A DNA stretch of 64,000 bases from Bog-756 sp963741055 (GCA_963741055.1 CAVUGU010000015.1:124001-188000); one strand, 5' to 3'; shown: positions 17,958 to 28,320, counted from the stretch's first letter. Numbers and translations: made by a program. The notes: generated from the sequence alone by a model not told the origin.

Positions 17958-18828
17958 TCAGCCCAGCAGATCTGAGCGATAAGTATCGCAGCGGAAGGTC
18001 AGATCGACGGTGGCGTCTCCCTCGACACCCAGTGCGTCGCGGAGAAGCCTCCGGGCCGTGGAGAAGAGCGCTTCGCGCTCCTCGGGTTCCTTGAGGATCA
18101 CCCAGCTGAGCGTTCCGAGCAAGCCGATCAGATCGTCGGCGGTGAGTGACAACTCCCGGCGGAACACCATGTGGACCGGATCGGAGAACGGAAGTCCGTC
18201 GGGGATCTGCAGCGTGGCCATCGAGCGGTACCTCTCGGTCGAGATCGCCTCGATGGTCTCCGACGCACGGTCCTGCTGTGGGCTCGTCACGGCCGATCTC
18301 GCCGAGGAGCGCCTGTGCCTGGACCATGAAGGGGCTCTCCTGATCCGGACCGGCCCAGATCGCCCCGAGGAACCCACCGGGTTTCAGTACCCGAGCGACC
18401 TCGCGCAGGGCGGGACCCGGCTCCACCCAGTGCCACGACGACGACGCCAACACCGCGTCGGCGATCCCGTCGTCGACCGGCAGGGACTCCCCTCGTCCCT
18501 CGAGCACGGTGGCTCCGACGACTTCGCCGGCCAGAACGGCGCGCATCCGCTCGTCGGGTTCTACCGCGATCACCCGATCGGCCCGATCGACCAGCAACCG
18601 AGTCAGCGCCCCGGTTCCCGCCCCGAGATCGACGACGGTGTCCGCACCCTGTGGGAGGAGCCAGTCCACCGCGTCGGGCGGCGGGCCCGGACGGTACCGC
18701 TCGTACTGGGAGGCGGCCTGGCCGAAGCTGTTCGCGCGCCGGCGCTTGACCTCGGGTGAGAGAGCGGGATCGGGCGCACGGGACTGGTCCACGGCGCCCA
18801 ACGCTATCGAGTCAGCAAAGGTGGGCAT
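17958..18828 (-). CDS. Class I SAM-dependent methyltransferase, frameshifted
   Basis: The first frame (from 18,828) reads NSFGQAASQYERYRP, VVDLGAGTGALTRLLVDRADRVIAVEPDERM, ADAVLASSSWHWVEP and EVARVLKPGGFLGAIW: motifs I to III of a UbiE/methyltransferase-11-type enzyme. Near 18,290 the frame breaks and the next frame continues DRASETIEAISTERYRSMAT to a stop at 17,958. The restored length is about 290 residues. The SAM-binding glycines and the acidic residue after motif I (VEPDE) are present. The substrate is unknown. Start codon of the next gene leftward is absent; a 240-bp gap separates it from sipW. Confidence 0.8.
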
Positions 18829-18852
18829 GGTCCTGTGGACGACCGATCCTCC

Positions 18853-19597
18853 TCAGAGCACCTTCACGATCGTCACGAGACCTGTTGCCAGGAGCAAAGC
18901 ATCCACGGCCCAGGCAAAACGCGCCGGCGACATCCGGCGAGCGATCCGACTGCCGAAGAGGAAGCCGGCGACACAAGGGAGAACCGAGATCACGGCCAGC
19001 GCGAGGTCGGTCCGCGGTGATCAATCCCGCAAGGGCCAGGAGCGGGAGCCCGATCAGGTTGGAGATCACGAACACGGCCGAGATGGTCCCCCGGAACCGG
19101 TCGCCGTGGAAGCCGGTGCGGCGCAACTCGTAGACGAGAGGCGGACCGCTCGTGGCAAGCGAGGTGTTCAGAACTCCGCTGGCGACGCCCAACCCGAAGG
19201 TGGTCGACCGCTTGTGTTCGACCGGACGGGCGCTCCCGCGTCGAGACGAGACGATGATCCACACCGCGGCCACCGAAGTCGTAACGCCGAGCACGAGGCG
19301 AAGGCTCATCGCAGAGACCAGGCTCAAGATGACCACGCCGACCGGTGCACCGACCACCGCACCCGCACCGAGGCGACGAGCGGTCCGCCATTCGATGCGA
19401 TGCACGAGGCGCAGCGCAAGCCAGACGCTGGTCACGGATCCGGTCAGGAACACGATGACGACGGCGCTCTTGGTGGGCACGACGAAGGCCATCAATGGGA
19501 CGGCGAGCAGCGCGAACCCGAATCCGACCGCACGCTGCAGCGCGGCGGCAACGAAGACGATGAGCGCGACTTCCGCGGTGGTCGCGAAGGAAATCAT
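18853..19597 (-). CDS. TauE/SafE family membrane transporter, frameshifted
   Basis: The start ATG at 19,597 follows AAAGGG at good spacing; an ATG at 19,624 is possible. The protein is polytopic: VALIVFVAAALQRAVGFGFALLAVPLMAFV, VVIVFLTGSVTSVWLAL, GAGAVVGAPVGVVILSLV, GLGVASGVLNTSLATSGPPLVY (the typical conserved second-half motif) and GTISAVFVISNLIGLPLLAL. A break near 19,008 shifts it to the frame LALAVISVLPCVAGFLFGSR, which ends LVTIVKVL at 18,853. Family members export sulfite, sulfonates or other organic anions; the substrate is unknown. Confidence 0.8.
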
Positions 19598-19770
19598 TGA
19601 ATGGCCCTTTCGTAGCGACGTCATTCTCGCCCACCGATCACCTGGAGGTCGGCCCTTCGAGATTCCTGCCTGCCTTCATCGGATGCTCACACATTGCTAA
19701 CCAGGGCCTTACCGACGACCAGGAGCATGGGACCGCAACGAAGCATCCGTCCCCACCAAAAGGAGAAGAC

Positions 19771-20206
19771 ATGCTCAAGAAGATCATCGCCCCAGTCGTC
19801 ATCGGAGGCGCCTTGCTCGGCGGAGTGGCCTCCGTCGGTACGGCATACGCGGCCGCGCCGAGCTCGTCCACGACGACCCCGAGCCAGAACCGCCAAGGGT
19901 CCGCTCCGCACCTGGGTGCGGGCGCACCGCAAGGAACTCCGGAGAGCAGGGCTGAGCGTCAGCGCCCAGACCATCGGGATCACTCCTCAGGCTCTTCGCG
20001 CCGATCTCAAGGCCGGAAACTCCATCGCCGGCGTGGCCAGCCAGCACAACGTGAGTCCGCAGAACGTGGTCGACGCGCTGGTGAGCGCAGCCGATGGAAA
20101 GGTCAACCAGGCGGTCAACGCGGGCAAGCTGACGTCGACGCAGGCGAGCAAGATCGAGGCCCGGCTTCCGACCGCGGTGACCAAGATCGTCGATCACACC
20201 TTCTGA
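19771..20206 (+). CDS. Small secreted protein, frameshifted
   Basis: The ATG at 19,771 follows AAAAGGAG. A clear signal peptide (MLKKIIAPVVIGGALLGGVA to YAAAPSS) is followed by a Ser/Thr linker. After a frame break near 19,910 the mature part reads VRAHRKELRRAGLSVSAQTIG, ADLKAGNSIAGVASQHNVSP and KVNQAVNAGKLTSTQASKIEA. These are short helices with a repeated pattern seen in actinobacterial secreted proteins of unknown function. The restored product is about 144 residues. No partner gene is evident. Confidence 0.65.
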
Positions 20207-20264
20207 TCGGACCCGTCGGTCGACGACTCTGACCGCTGGAGACCCACTCGGTACCATTCGCGGT

Positions 20265-20949
20265 GTGGCCGACCCGCTGAGGATCGTCAGCCTGGTCCCT
20301 TCGGTCACGGAGACCCTGACCGCGTGGGCTCGCCAGCCGATTGCCTGCACTCGGTTCTGCGAGCGCCCGGACCTGACCCACGTGGGCGGGACCAAGGATC
20401 CCGACATGGCCCGGATCGTGGAGCTCGCCCCGGATCTGGTGGTGGTCGACACCGAGGAGAACCGCAGAGAGGACTACGACGCCCTGACCGCGAGTGGGCT
20501 CGACGTCGTTGCACTCTCGGTCCGGTCGGTCGAGGACGTGGATACGCAGCTCGCACTCCTCGCAGCTCGCGTCGAGGTGGACTGGGAGCCCTCACGGCTC
20601 CCAGTCCTACCTCCCGCGACCACGACCGCCTTCGTCCCGATCTGGCGGCGTCCGTGGATGACGATCGGTCGACCAACCTACGGCGCGTCCGTCCTCGACC
20701 ATCTCGGGATCATCACCGTCTTCGAGTGACGAGGGCCCCTATCCCACCGTCGACCTCGACGAGGTGCGGCGCCGCCATCCCGACGTGGTCCTCGCGCCGA
20801 GCGAGCCCTACCCCTTCACCAATCGTCAGCTGCCAGAGCTCTCGTCGGTCGCACCCACCACCTTCGTGGACGGACGAGATCTCTTCTGGTGGGGAGATCG
20901 CACCCCGAGCGCTCTGGAACGGTTGGCCGCTTCGATCTTCGGAGGTTGA
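20265..20949 (+). CDS. Helical-backbone metal receptor (BtuF/FepB-like), frameshifted
   Basis: Starting at a GTG, the protein reads RIVSLVPSVTETLTAWARQP and then GGTKDPDMARIVELAPDLVVVD, the hallmark of class III periplasmic-binding-like proteins for vitamin B12 or ferric siderophores. At about 20,726 the frame breaks and continues DEGPYPTVDLDEVRRRHPDVVLAPSEPYPF to a stop at 20,949. The restored length is about 228 residues. There is no signal peptide or lipobox and no ABC permease nearby, so it is probably one of the cytosolic orphan cobalamin-binding-like proteins found in many actinobacteria. Confidence 0.75.
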
Positions 20950-20984
20950 GCAAGCGGGTCCCGATTCGCCCGTCGCAATCCCGC

Positions 20985-21428
20985 TCACGCTTCGGACGTC
21001 AGCCACTCCGCCAGTTCGACCACCAGGCCGGGACCGTCGAGGAAGACGAGCTTTCGGTCGTGGAACTCCATGACCGCGCTCCGCTGACGAACCCCGGCCG
21101 CCTTCGCTTTTGCGAGGGTCGCATCGAGGTTCTCGACCCGAAAGCAGACGTGGTTGAACCCGGTCCGATCGAGTGTGCCTGCCCCCACATCGACCTTCGC
21201 TCGTGGCGTATGAAAGCGGAGCAGCTGGACCTCCTGGTGGACCTCCGCTCCTGCCAGGACCAGGGTCACGTGATCCGCGTTCCACCCCGGGATTCCCATG
21301 TACTCCGCCATTTCCTCACCGGAGACGGCGACCGAGACCTTCTCCACGAAGTCGAGCAGAGCGAAGAATTCGCGCGCGGCATCCAGATCCTCGACGACGA
21401 CGGTCATGTGGTCGAATCCTGGCTCCAT
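20985..21428 (-). CDS. VOC superfamily (glyoxalase-like) protein
   Basis: The 147-residue protein (from the ATG at 21,428) begins MEPGFDHMTVVVEDLDAAREFFALLDF and ends VFLDGPGLVVELAEW, with GFNHVCFRVENLDATLAKAKAAG in the second half. Two beta-alpha-beta-beta-beta units are visible. Metal-ligand candidates are the His of FDHMTV, His of NHVCF and Glu of VVELAEW, the usual glyoxalase I/methylmalonyl-CoA epimerase pattern. The precise reaction is unknown. Confidence 0.85.
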   Translation of the reverse strand: MEPGFDHMTVVVEDLDAAREFFALLDFVEKVSVAVSGEEMAEYMGIPGWNADHVTLVLAGAEVHQEVQLLRFHTPRAKVDVGAGTLDRTGFNHVCFRVENLDATLAKAKAAGVRQRSAVMEFHDRKLVFLDGPGLVVELAEWLTSEA

Positions 21429-21641
21429 CGATCTGCCTCCCGGACTCAACTCCCCGGCCTCCTCACTCTAGGTCCAGACATCTGGCATCCCCCTCAGGTC
21501 GCTTGCTGTCTGAGGTGCCGGAGGTTCTCTCGCAGGCGTCTTTGGCTTCCCGGCCGGGTCGGCGAGCCGTCGAGAGCCGGTGGCGTGCGGCCGTCCCGCC
21601 CATCCACCCGCCGAATCCGGCGAACGGACAGGATCGGCGCC

Positions 21642-22523
21642 GTGGACCTGGTCGAGGAGACGGCCCCGGCGGTAGGCACGCCACGCTCGGAGGCCGATGC
21701 CGCGTTCCTCGAGCGGTACGACGCACGGATGCGCGTGCCGATCGTGGTGGCGGCGATCCTCCCGCTGATCGTGGTGCCCCAGTCCGGCGGATGGGTCGGC
21801 GACGTGGTGGGAATCGTCACGTGGTTGGTCTTCCTGGTCGACTACGTCGTGCATGTCCGACACATCGTTCGCTACCGGCACACCGGCTATGGGCGATTCG
21901 ACCTCTTCGTCGTGATCGCGACGGCGCCCTGGTTCCTGCTCCCGGCCGCACAAGCCGGCCGGTTCGTCGTGCTCCTCCGGCTGGCCCGCGTCGCACGGGT
22001 GGTCGTCGCCAGCCGTGGCTCACGCCGGCTGTTCGAGCGACTCGGTCGTGTCGTCGAGGTGGCCGGAGCTGTGGTCATCGTCGGGTCCCTCGTCGCCTAC
22101 TACGCCGAGCACCCGACGAATCCCGAGTTCGCCACGATCGGCGATGCGCTCTGGTGGGGCATCGTCACACTAACGACGGTCGGGTACGGCGACATCGTCC
22201 CGAAGACGCCGACGGGCCGATGGGCGGCGGTCACGATCATGGTGACCGGAATTGCCGTGTTGGGCGTGCTCTCGGGTTCGCTCGCGAGCTTCTTCCGTCT
22301 CGATTCGGACGAAAAAGCGGGTCCGAGCAGCGACGACGGGACGGGAAGCAGCGACACACCCGGAGAGGAACCCGGCGACGTCGAGCAGGTGGGCGACTCG
22401 GGCAGTTCCCAAATGGAGCAGGCGATCTCGCTGCTCACGGCCGAAGTCTCCGCCCTGCGCCAACAGGTCGACGCTCTGGTCGGGCGATTTCGGGACCAAG
22501 ACGACTCCCCCGGAGAAAGCTGA
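21642..22523 (+). CDS. Voltage-gated-type potassium channel
   Basis: From the GTG at 21,642 (DLVEETAPAVGTPRSEADAA) the 293-residue protein shows six membrane segments. The S4-like helix LLRLARVARVVVASRGSRRL carries regularly spaced Arg. The pore loop LWWGIVTLTTVGYGDIVPKTPTGRW contains the canonical K+ selectivity filter. After S6 (TGIAVLGVLSGSLASFF) comes an acidic, Ser/Gly-rich linker and a coiled coil (MEQAISLLTAEVSALRQQVD), probably for tetramer assembly. It differs from the 7586 channel, which has only two helices and no TVGYGD. The gene is divergent from the VOC gene. Confidence 0.9.
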   Translation: MDLVEETAPAVGTPRSEADAAFLERYDARMRVPIVVAAILPLIVVPQSGGWVGDVVGIVTWLVFLVDYVVHVRHIVRYRHTGYGRFDLFVVIATAPWFLLPAAQAGRFVVLLRLARVARVVVASRGSRRLFERLGRVVEVAGAVVIVGSLVAYYAEHPTNPEFATIGDALWWGIVTLTTVGYGDIVPKTPTGRWAAVTIMVTGIAVLGVLSGSLASFFRLDSDEKAGPSSDDGTGSSDTPGEEPGDVEQVGDSGSSQMEQAISLLTAEVSALRQQVDALVGRFRDQDDSPGES

Positions 22524-22624
22524 GCGACAGGGTCTGAGGGCCGACGGCTCGCGTTCGCTCGCCGCTCCACTCGACCAGGGTCCGCGGTCTCCCACCGGCC
22601 GTGGCTCCGTAGGATCGGCCCACC

Positions 22625-24395
22625 GTGGAGAGCGAGGTCCGTAGCAGCTCGGCCAAAGAGGCCAGGCGAACCTTTCGGTTGTCGATGTTCGCCGTCGCCG
22701 TCGTGGTGCTCGCTGTCGGAGCCGTTCTCGGGGTTCACGTGGCCACGTCCGGTACGCCGGCACCCGCTGCCCACAAAGCGACGTCCGAGGTCCCGCAGGC
22801 GACCACCGTTTCCCAGCCGATTGCAGCAGTTGCTTGTCCGACGCCTTCGGAGTGCCTGGCCGTCGGAGGTCCGGGGCGGCTCTTCGCGAGCCAGGATTCC
22901 GCGGATCGGTGGACCGCGTTCTCTCTTCCTACCGATCACTATCTGTACGGCATCACGTGTCCGACGAGCTCGAGATGTGTCGCCGTCGGAGATGCCGGCA
23001 CCATCCTGGTCTCGCGACACGGACTGCGCGGCTGGGGCAGGGTCAACAGCGGCACCCGGATACCGCTTTCCGCAGTGACGTGCCAGGATCCGAACACCTG
23101 CACTGCCGTGGGTGACGGCGGGACCATTCTTGTGACACGCGACGGCGGGGCGCACTGGGAGCAGACGAACAGAGGGACCGAGGTCATCACCGGAGTCTCG
23201 TGCGGCCTTCCCGACGGATGCGTTGCAGTCACGTCGAGCGCGGACCAGGTACTTCGTACGACGGACGCAGCGGCGTGGTCCGGAGCCGACGTTCGAGGAG
23301 GTCCGCTGCTAGCACTCCTGTCGATGAACGGAGTCTTCTGCTCGTCGCCAACCTGCGTGAGCGTGGGAACACGCGGGGTGATCTCCGTCTCGACGAACAA
23401 CGGCGCATCGTGGTCGTTCGACTCACCGGTCACTGACCAGACGTTGAACGGCGTTTCGTGCAGCACCGCAGATCTTTGCGTTGCGGTAGGTGCTGCGGGG
23501 ACAGTCCTGACGACCACCGACGGTGGAGGCTCCTGGACGCAGATCCCGTCACCCACGACCCAGACACTGCTCGGTGTCGACTGTCTGGCAACTGGATTCT
23601 GCCTGGCGGTCGGCGACGGTGGGACGATCCTCTCGACCGGCGCGGTGCGCCAACCGTGGGAGCTGCGCGGCAGGAGAAGCGGTCCCGACCAGTACTCCTC
23701 TCAACGTGCTCGTCGTGGGCGATTCGTTCGCCCACACGGTGGCCCTCTATGTGGGGCGCGATGCCTCTCCCTACGGGGTGAACCTCATCGATGGTGGGAT
23801 CGATGGCTGCAGCCTGGCTCGCGGCGACACCATCTCCCTACCGGTCGGTGGTCCGTGCGCTCCGTCCGGTCCCGGCTGGCCCGCCGACTACACGCAGGAC
23901 CTCGAGCGATATCAGCCGGGGGAGGTGCTGTTGGCGCTCGGTCCTTGGGATCTCTCAGCGCGGCTCGTCGGCGGACAGTGGCTCTCGCCGGCCCAGCCCA
24001 CCTACGACGCGTACTACGCCGACCAGCTCATGTCCGCGATTCAGATCCTCACCGCCGGAGGTGCTCGAGTCGTGATCGCGACGGTTCCGTCCGTGCTGAC
24101 CGCCGGACCCGAACTGTGTGCCCCACCTCCGACGGCCGTGCCGAATTGCCCGACCGAGTCGGGAAGGGTGCAGGCACTCGACGAGGTTGCCCGTCAGGTT
24201 GCCGCTCGGGCGCCTGGACACGTGACGGTGATCGACCTGGGCACGCACCTTTCCCCGCAGGGTCAGTTCAGTCAAGCCGTCGATGGTGTGGTCATCAGGG
24301 CGGCCGATGGGGTCCACCTGAGCGAGCCGGGAGGCGAATGGCTCGCCCCCTGGCTCCTTCCGCAACTGGTAGCAGCGTCACGCTCCCCGAGCTAG
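22625..24395 (+). CDS. Membrane-anchored seven-repeat propeller fused to an SGNH hydrolase domain (one frame break)
   Basis: Starting at a GTG (ESEVRSSSAKEARRTFRL), it has one N-terminal membrane helix (MFAVAVVVLAVGAVLGVHV) and then seven repeats of the form SCxxxxxC(V/L)AVG(D/G)xGT (for example TCPTSSRCVAVGDAGTILVS), which predict a BNR/YCF48-like seven-bladed propeller. Near 23,680 the frame shifts and an SGNH/GDSL domain follows: LNVLVVGDSFAHTVALYVG (block I Ser), LLALGPWDLS, and ADGVHLSEPGGEW (Asp-x-x-His of block V). This SGNH type resembles domains linked to O-acetylation of surface polysaccharide. The active site is outside the membrane. The propeller motif recurs in the RHS toxin at 52 kb. 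Confidence 0.75.
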
Positions 24396-24444
24396 ACCCT
24401 GCACATCGCGCTCCCCGCCTGAGATCTGAGCTCGGATTCCCGAG

Positions 24445-25218
24445 TCAACCATCGCCGATGATGTACGGCAGTGAGTCGCTGATCGGTTCACGTACGACCG
24501 CCGCCGCCAGATGATCGTAGGGAGTCTGCTCCGCGTTGACGATCACGATCCGGGCTCCGTTGCCGGCCGCCACCGGTACGAGACCTGCTGCCGGGTACAC
24601 CGTCAAACTGCTTCCGACCGCGAGCAGTAGGTCGCAACGGGAGGCGGCGCGCTCGGCCTGCTCCAGATCTTCGACCACCAATGACTGCCCGAAGCTGATC
24701 GTGGCCGACTTGAGAATTCCCCCACACAACTTGCAGTCGGGGTCCTCTTCGCCGGCACGTACGCGATCGAGGGTGATTTCGGCCGGTCCTCGGTCCCCGC
24801 AGCTCATGCAGACGACCTCTCGGATCGTCCCGTGGATCTCGATCACCTTGGTGGGATCGTTTCCGGCGAGTTGGTGCAATCCGTCGATGTTCTGGGTGAC
24901 CAACGTGTCGAGCTTCCCTTGATGCTCGAGAGCGACGATCGCGCGGTGACCGGCGTTGGGGTTCGCTGACCAAGTGGGCGAGAGCAGCCTGCCCTGCCAC
25001 GCACGGCGTCGGACTGCTTCGTCCTCCAGGTAGGCATCCAGCGTCGACAGTCGTTCGGCTTCGGGATTCTTTGTCCACACACCGTCGGGTCCGCGGAAAT
25101 CCGGAATACCGGAGTCCGTCGAGATGCCGGCGCCAGTCAGCACCACCACACGGTGAGCCTCACTCATGAGCTGCTGCGCCACCGCGATCTGGTCATCCGA
25201 GTCGATCGTTGGCACCAT
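24445..25218 (-). CDS. Sir2-family NAD-dependent protein deacylase
   Basis: The 257-residue protein carries the sirtuin motifs in order: VVVLTGAGISTDSGIPDFRG (NAD binding), VTQNIDGLHQLAGN, IEIHGTIREVVCMSC with the catalytic His at about residue 129, a zinc ribbon (C137, C140, C162, C165) and LLLAVGSSLTVYPAAGL, then IVIVNAEQTPYD. It removes acetyl or other acyl groups from lysines with NAD as co-substrate. It is convergent with the propeller/SGNH gene. The start was taken at 25,218 (MVPTIDSDD); no good ribosome site decides it. Confidence 0.9.
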   Translation of the reverse strand: MVPTIDSDDQIAVAQQLMSEAHRVVVLTGAGISTDSGIPDFRGPDGVWTKNPEAERLSTLDAYLEDEAVRRRAWQGRLLSPTWSANPNAGHRAIVALEHQGKLDTLVTQNIDGLHQLAGNDPTKVIEIHGTIREVVCMSCGDRGPAEITLDRVRAGEEDPDCKLCGGILKSATISFGQSLVVEDLEQAERAASRCDLLLAVGSSLTVYPAAGLVPVAAGNGARIVIVNAEQTPYDHLAAAVVREPISDSLPYIIGDG

Positions 25219-25350
25219 CCGGCAGGCTACCGGTCAACTGCGGATCGGGTCGCTAAGGGACTCGTGCTACTCGACGCCTGAAACCGCCGATTCAGGACCT
25301 CCTCGTACGAGATCTATTGGGCTGTCCCTCTTCTGGTCGGCCTACCAGCG

Positions 25351-25506
25351 CTAGAAACGCCGACTTCCCTCGCTCTCTCCACGGCCGACTGCGAAACCGA
25401 CCAACCAGAGGACGAGAAGGATGGCGGCCACGATCCACAGGAAGTGCAAAGCAAAGCCGAGTCCAGCAAACAACAACACGATGAGAAACGCGAGCAGTAT
25501 GACCAT
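25351..25506 (-). CDS. 51-aa hydrophobic membrane protein
   Basis: The ATG at 25,506 follows GGGAGGATTCG, a strong ribosome site. The product (MVILLAFLIVLLFAGLGFAL at the start) is almost all hydrophobic, with two helices and a charged tail GRGESEGSRRF. Small proteins of this composition (a short hydrophobic hairpin containing LHFLWIVAAILLVLWL) are common in actinobacteria and have no known role. The gene is shorter than 60 codons and easily missed. It stands alone; about 320 bp upstream (25,507-25,826) show no gene. Confidence 0.75.
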   Translation of the reverse strand: MVILLAFLIVLLFAGLGFALHFLWIVAAILLVLWLVGFAVGRGESEGSRRF

Positions 25507-25826
25507 CGAATCCTCCCGGTTCGGTTCGCATGCTTCTCAATTCACTATTCCCGAATGGCACGACAGCAAACTCGCGACACACCGAGTGGTGCGCAACGCT
25601 CACGCGAAGTCGCGATGGATCTGAAGCCGGCGGCGCTACTCGGGTACAGGTGTCCGGCTCGAACGAGACTGAACGCTGTCGGTCATCAACTGCGTAGGTC
25701 GTTCACGGGCATCGACGGGACGGATCAGATTGGTCATCGACGTATGAAGCGAACGCCGGCAGTGACCGCTGCAGGGCCCACCCTGATGCGTCATTCGCGC
25801 GTGTTCTTCTGCGACTCTGGGGCCGA

Positions 25827-26882
25827 TCAAGCCACTGGCCCCGCCGACTCGGTCCCCTCCGAAATCGATTTCTCCCGCTCGGATGCCGGCTTCGAGTCGG
25901 AGCCCGACCCGGCCTCGGTCGAATCCCCCGAGCCGTTGCCGAAGCTCACGCGGATCCGTTGATCCTTCCGGCGAACCGCCTGCTGTGCGATGTCGCGAAG
26001 AACCTGGTCGTCGGCCGAAGTGGGGTCTCCACCCGCGAGAGCACGGGGCCAGAGGTGACCGGCGAGAACGGAATTGAGCTCGGCTCCATAGAGGCTGACC
26101 TTTGCGAGAAGGAACAGGAACCCGACCAGGCCGATGACGACACCGAACTGCCCGTAGGTCTCCGTACTGTGGCGCAATTGATGCTGGATCAGGCCGGCCG
26201 CCAGTGTGATGAGCAGCGTGAACCCGACGGAACCGAGCACTGCTCCGGCGACGAGCTGTCGGGGCCGGGCCCTCCCCGGCGTCAACACCATGAACGCGAT
26301 CCAGTAGAACGCGGCGTTGATGACGATCATGGCAACGATCAGGAGAGCCTCTGCCCAGGGAGCCGCGCTCGAGCCTGTCGCGAGTGCCGCCAGTGGGGCA
26401 TTGGCGACGAAGCTACCCCCGATAATGATCAACCCGACGAGACTCCGTACCAGGCGAACGGGAAGCTTGGGCAACTCGAGTGCCGGGACATTCCACACCT
26501 GAGCCATGGCACCTTGTGCGGTCAGGGTGGCTCCCTGCGCGCCATAGATCAGACCGAGGAGCCCGACCACGAGAGCCACCGGGCTGCCATGCAAGGAGCT
26601 CGAGGCACGTTCCGGGTTGAACTCGGAGCCGATGACCGGAAAGGAGTGAAGGGTCGCGACCAGTCCCTTGCCGAGTGATTCGGCGCCGATCAAGCCAAGA
26701 ATGGTGACAGCCGCAAGGATGGCCGGATAGATCGCGATGAAGCCGTACCAACCCATCGCGATCACATATTGGTTCGTGCGATCGTCGGAGAACTTTTTCA
26801 ACGTCGCGTAGCTCACGCCCAACAGCGTGTGCTCACGCTGCAACCGGTCGATTGGCGCGAGTAACCGATCCAGGTTCACCAC
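25827..26882 (-). CDS. YihY/BrkB family membrane protein
   Basis: I chose the GTG at 26,882 (VNLDRLLAPIDRLQREH) because GGGGGAG precedes it and the longer frame upstream is low-quality. The protein has about six membrane segments with the YihY/virulence factor BrkB pattern: NQYVIAMGWYGFIAIYPAILAAVTILGLIG, LVVGLLGLIYGAQGATLTAQ, FYWIAFMVLTPGRARPRQLV and FGVVIGLVGFLFLLAKVSLYGAELN. The C-terminal 50 residues are polar and acidic, rich in Ser and Glu. The function of the family is unsettled; it acts in the inner membrane. Confidence 0.85.
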   Translation of the reverse strand: MVNLDRLLAPIDRLQREHTLLGVSYATLKKFSDDRTNQYVIAMGWYGFIAIYPAILAAVTILGLIGAESLGKGLVATLHSFPVIGSEFNPERASSSLHGSPVALVVGLLGLIYGAQGATLTAQGAMAQVWNVPALELPKLPVRLVRSLVGLIIIGGSFVANAPLAALATGSSAAPWAEALLIVAMIVINAAFYWIAFMVLTPGRARPRQLVAGAVLGSVGFTLLITLAAGLIQHQLRHSTETYGQFGVVIGLVGFLFLLAKVSLYGAELNSVLAGHLWPRALAGGDPTSADDQVLRDIAQQAVRRKDQRIRVSFGNGSGDSTEAGSGSDSKPASEREKSISEGTESAGPVA

Positions 26883-27085
26883 TTGCGCTCCCCCGTCAAT
26901 ACGAGATCCGCCAGGTTCTCGACGGGATCTCGGCGCAGCGGAGCTGTCCCCATACACCCGACCAATCGATACCCCGCGGCTGCAAAATGGAAACACTCGA
27001 AATGTGAGTAGCCGTCACTTGTTTGGAGCCGTTTGCCATCGGGAAAAGCGAGGGCGTCGAACAGATGCACTAGGAGGCAGGAGAA

Positions 27086-27337
27086 ATGTCCAGTGGGTTG
27101 GCAGCAAGCATCGTGGTGTTCGCGGTGGGAGCGGTGTTGGACTTCGCGATCACGACGAATCCGGACCAGCACGGATGGAACTTGCAGACCATCGGTGTCA
27201 TTCTGATGATCGTTGGCGCCGTGGGTGCTGTCCTGTCGATCATCGGATTCCTGGTCGGAACCGGACCGCGTCGTCACCGCACGACGGTGGACGACGGACG
27301 AGGCAACGTCGTCCGAAGGGATGACACCTACGTCTGA
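27086..27337 (+). CDS. DUF6458-like small membrane protein
   Basis: The 83-residue protein follows GCAGGAG. It has two membrane helices (ASIVVFAVGAVLDFAI and GVILMIVGAVGAVLSIIGFLV) joined by TTNPDQHGWNLQTI, and a basic and acidic tail (PRRHRTTVDDGRGNVVRRDD). This two-helix layout with a conserved W-x-x-x-x-G between them is typical of DUF6458 in actinobacteria; function unknown. The start codon of the following SGNH gene lies inside its last codons (27,321), so the two are probably coupled. Confidence 0.8.
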   Translation: MSSGLAASIVVFAVGAVLDFAITTNPDQHGWNLQTIGVILMIVGAVGAVLSIIGFLVGTGPRRHRTTVDDGRGNVVRRDDTYV

Positions 27338-28234
27338 ACTCACGACGGCGACGCGCTCGAACGGTGCGGAAGCCCAGCCGGACACTCTGGAGCTCGAAGG
27401 AATCATCCCACCGCAATCCCGGGAAGGCTCGTCGAGGCCATAGGGCCGTCCTGCTACCCGTGCTGGTCGCGCTGAGCGTGCTGATCGCAGCTGCGCTCTC
27501 CTTCACCATCTGGAACCGCTACTTCGACCAGGCATCGCCCTCCGTTCCCGAGCACGTCGTGTCCACAGATTGTGCAGCCGACGGGACACCCCCCGCTGGT
27601 CTCGCCCGGGATCCGACGTGTCGCATTGATCGGTGATTCGATCATGGCCCAAGCTTCCTGCGCCGTTGCGGACAGCCTCGCGAGTGTGGGAATCGAAACC
27701 GCGCGGTACGCCGTGCCGGGCACCGGGCTTCTGTCGGGATCGGTCGACTGGGTGAAGACGACCGCCTTGATCATGGCCGGCGAGCACCCCGACGCGGTGA
27801 TCGCGATCTTCGTGGGCAACTACTTTCCACCCACGGGTAAGGACGCGTTCTACGAGACAGTCCCCCGCAACAGTCCTGCCTTCTTTGCCGCGTGGCAGCA
27901 GCGCGCCATCATGCTCTCCAACGAAGTGCGCGCCGGAGGCGCCCAGATGTACTGGGTGAGTCCTCCTCCGATCCAGTCTCCGCTGGCGAACCATGCCCAG
28001 CAGATCTTCCAAGGTGACCAGACCATCGCGGGAGACCGCACCATCGACGCGGGGGCGTCCTCGCCGGTTCCAAGGGCAAGAGGTTCCGAGCAAGGTCACC
28101 TGTGGGACGACCGACGTTGTCCGGACCGCCGATCAGGTGCACCTCACGGCGAGGGCGCTCGCATCTACGGCCAGGAGATCGCGCATCTCTTCACGTCGCA
28201 GACCGGATTCTTGACCAGTCCAAAGCCATGCTGA
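27321..28234 (+). CDS. Membrane-anchored SGNH hydrolase (several frame breaks)
   Basis: The ATG at 27,321 overlaps the preceding gene by 17 bp. The restored order is: a polar N-terminus (MTPTSELTTATRSNGAEAQP), a membrane helix (VLLPVLVALSVLIAAALSF) after a break near 27,420, then after a break near 27,605 the SGNH domain: RRVALIGDSIMAQASCAVAD (block I), IAIFVGNYFPP, SNEVRAGGAQMYWVSPPP and, across breaks near 28,045 and 28,150, CGTTDVVRTADQVHLTARAL (block V Asp-x-x-His). It ends FTSQTGFLTSPKPC. The type resembles the SGNH domain at 23.7-24.4 kb. An extracytoplasmic acyl-transfer or hydrolysis role is inferred. Confidence 0.65.
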
Positions 28235-28320
28235 ACAGGGTCGGTCCGGCATACCTGTTCGACCATGGGCACCAACCACCCTCTGAACCTTGCGGATCGA
28301 GGCCAGCGTAAGATCGGCGC

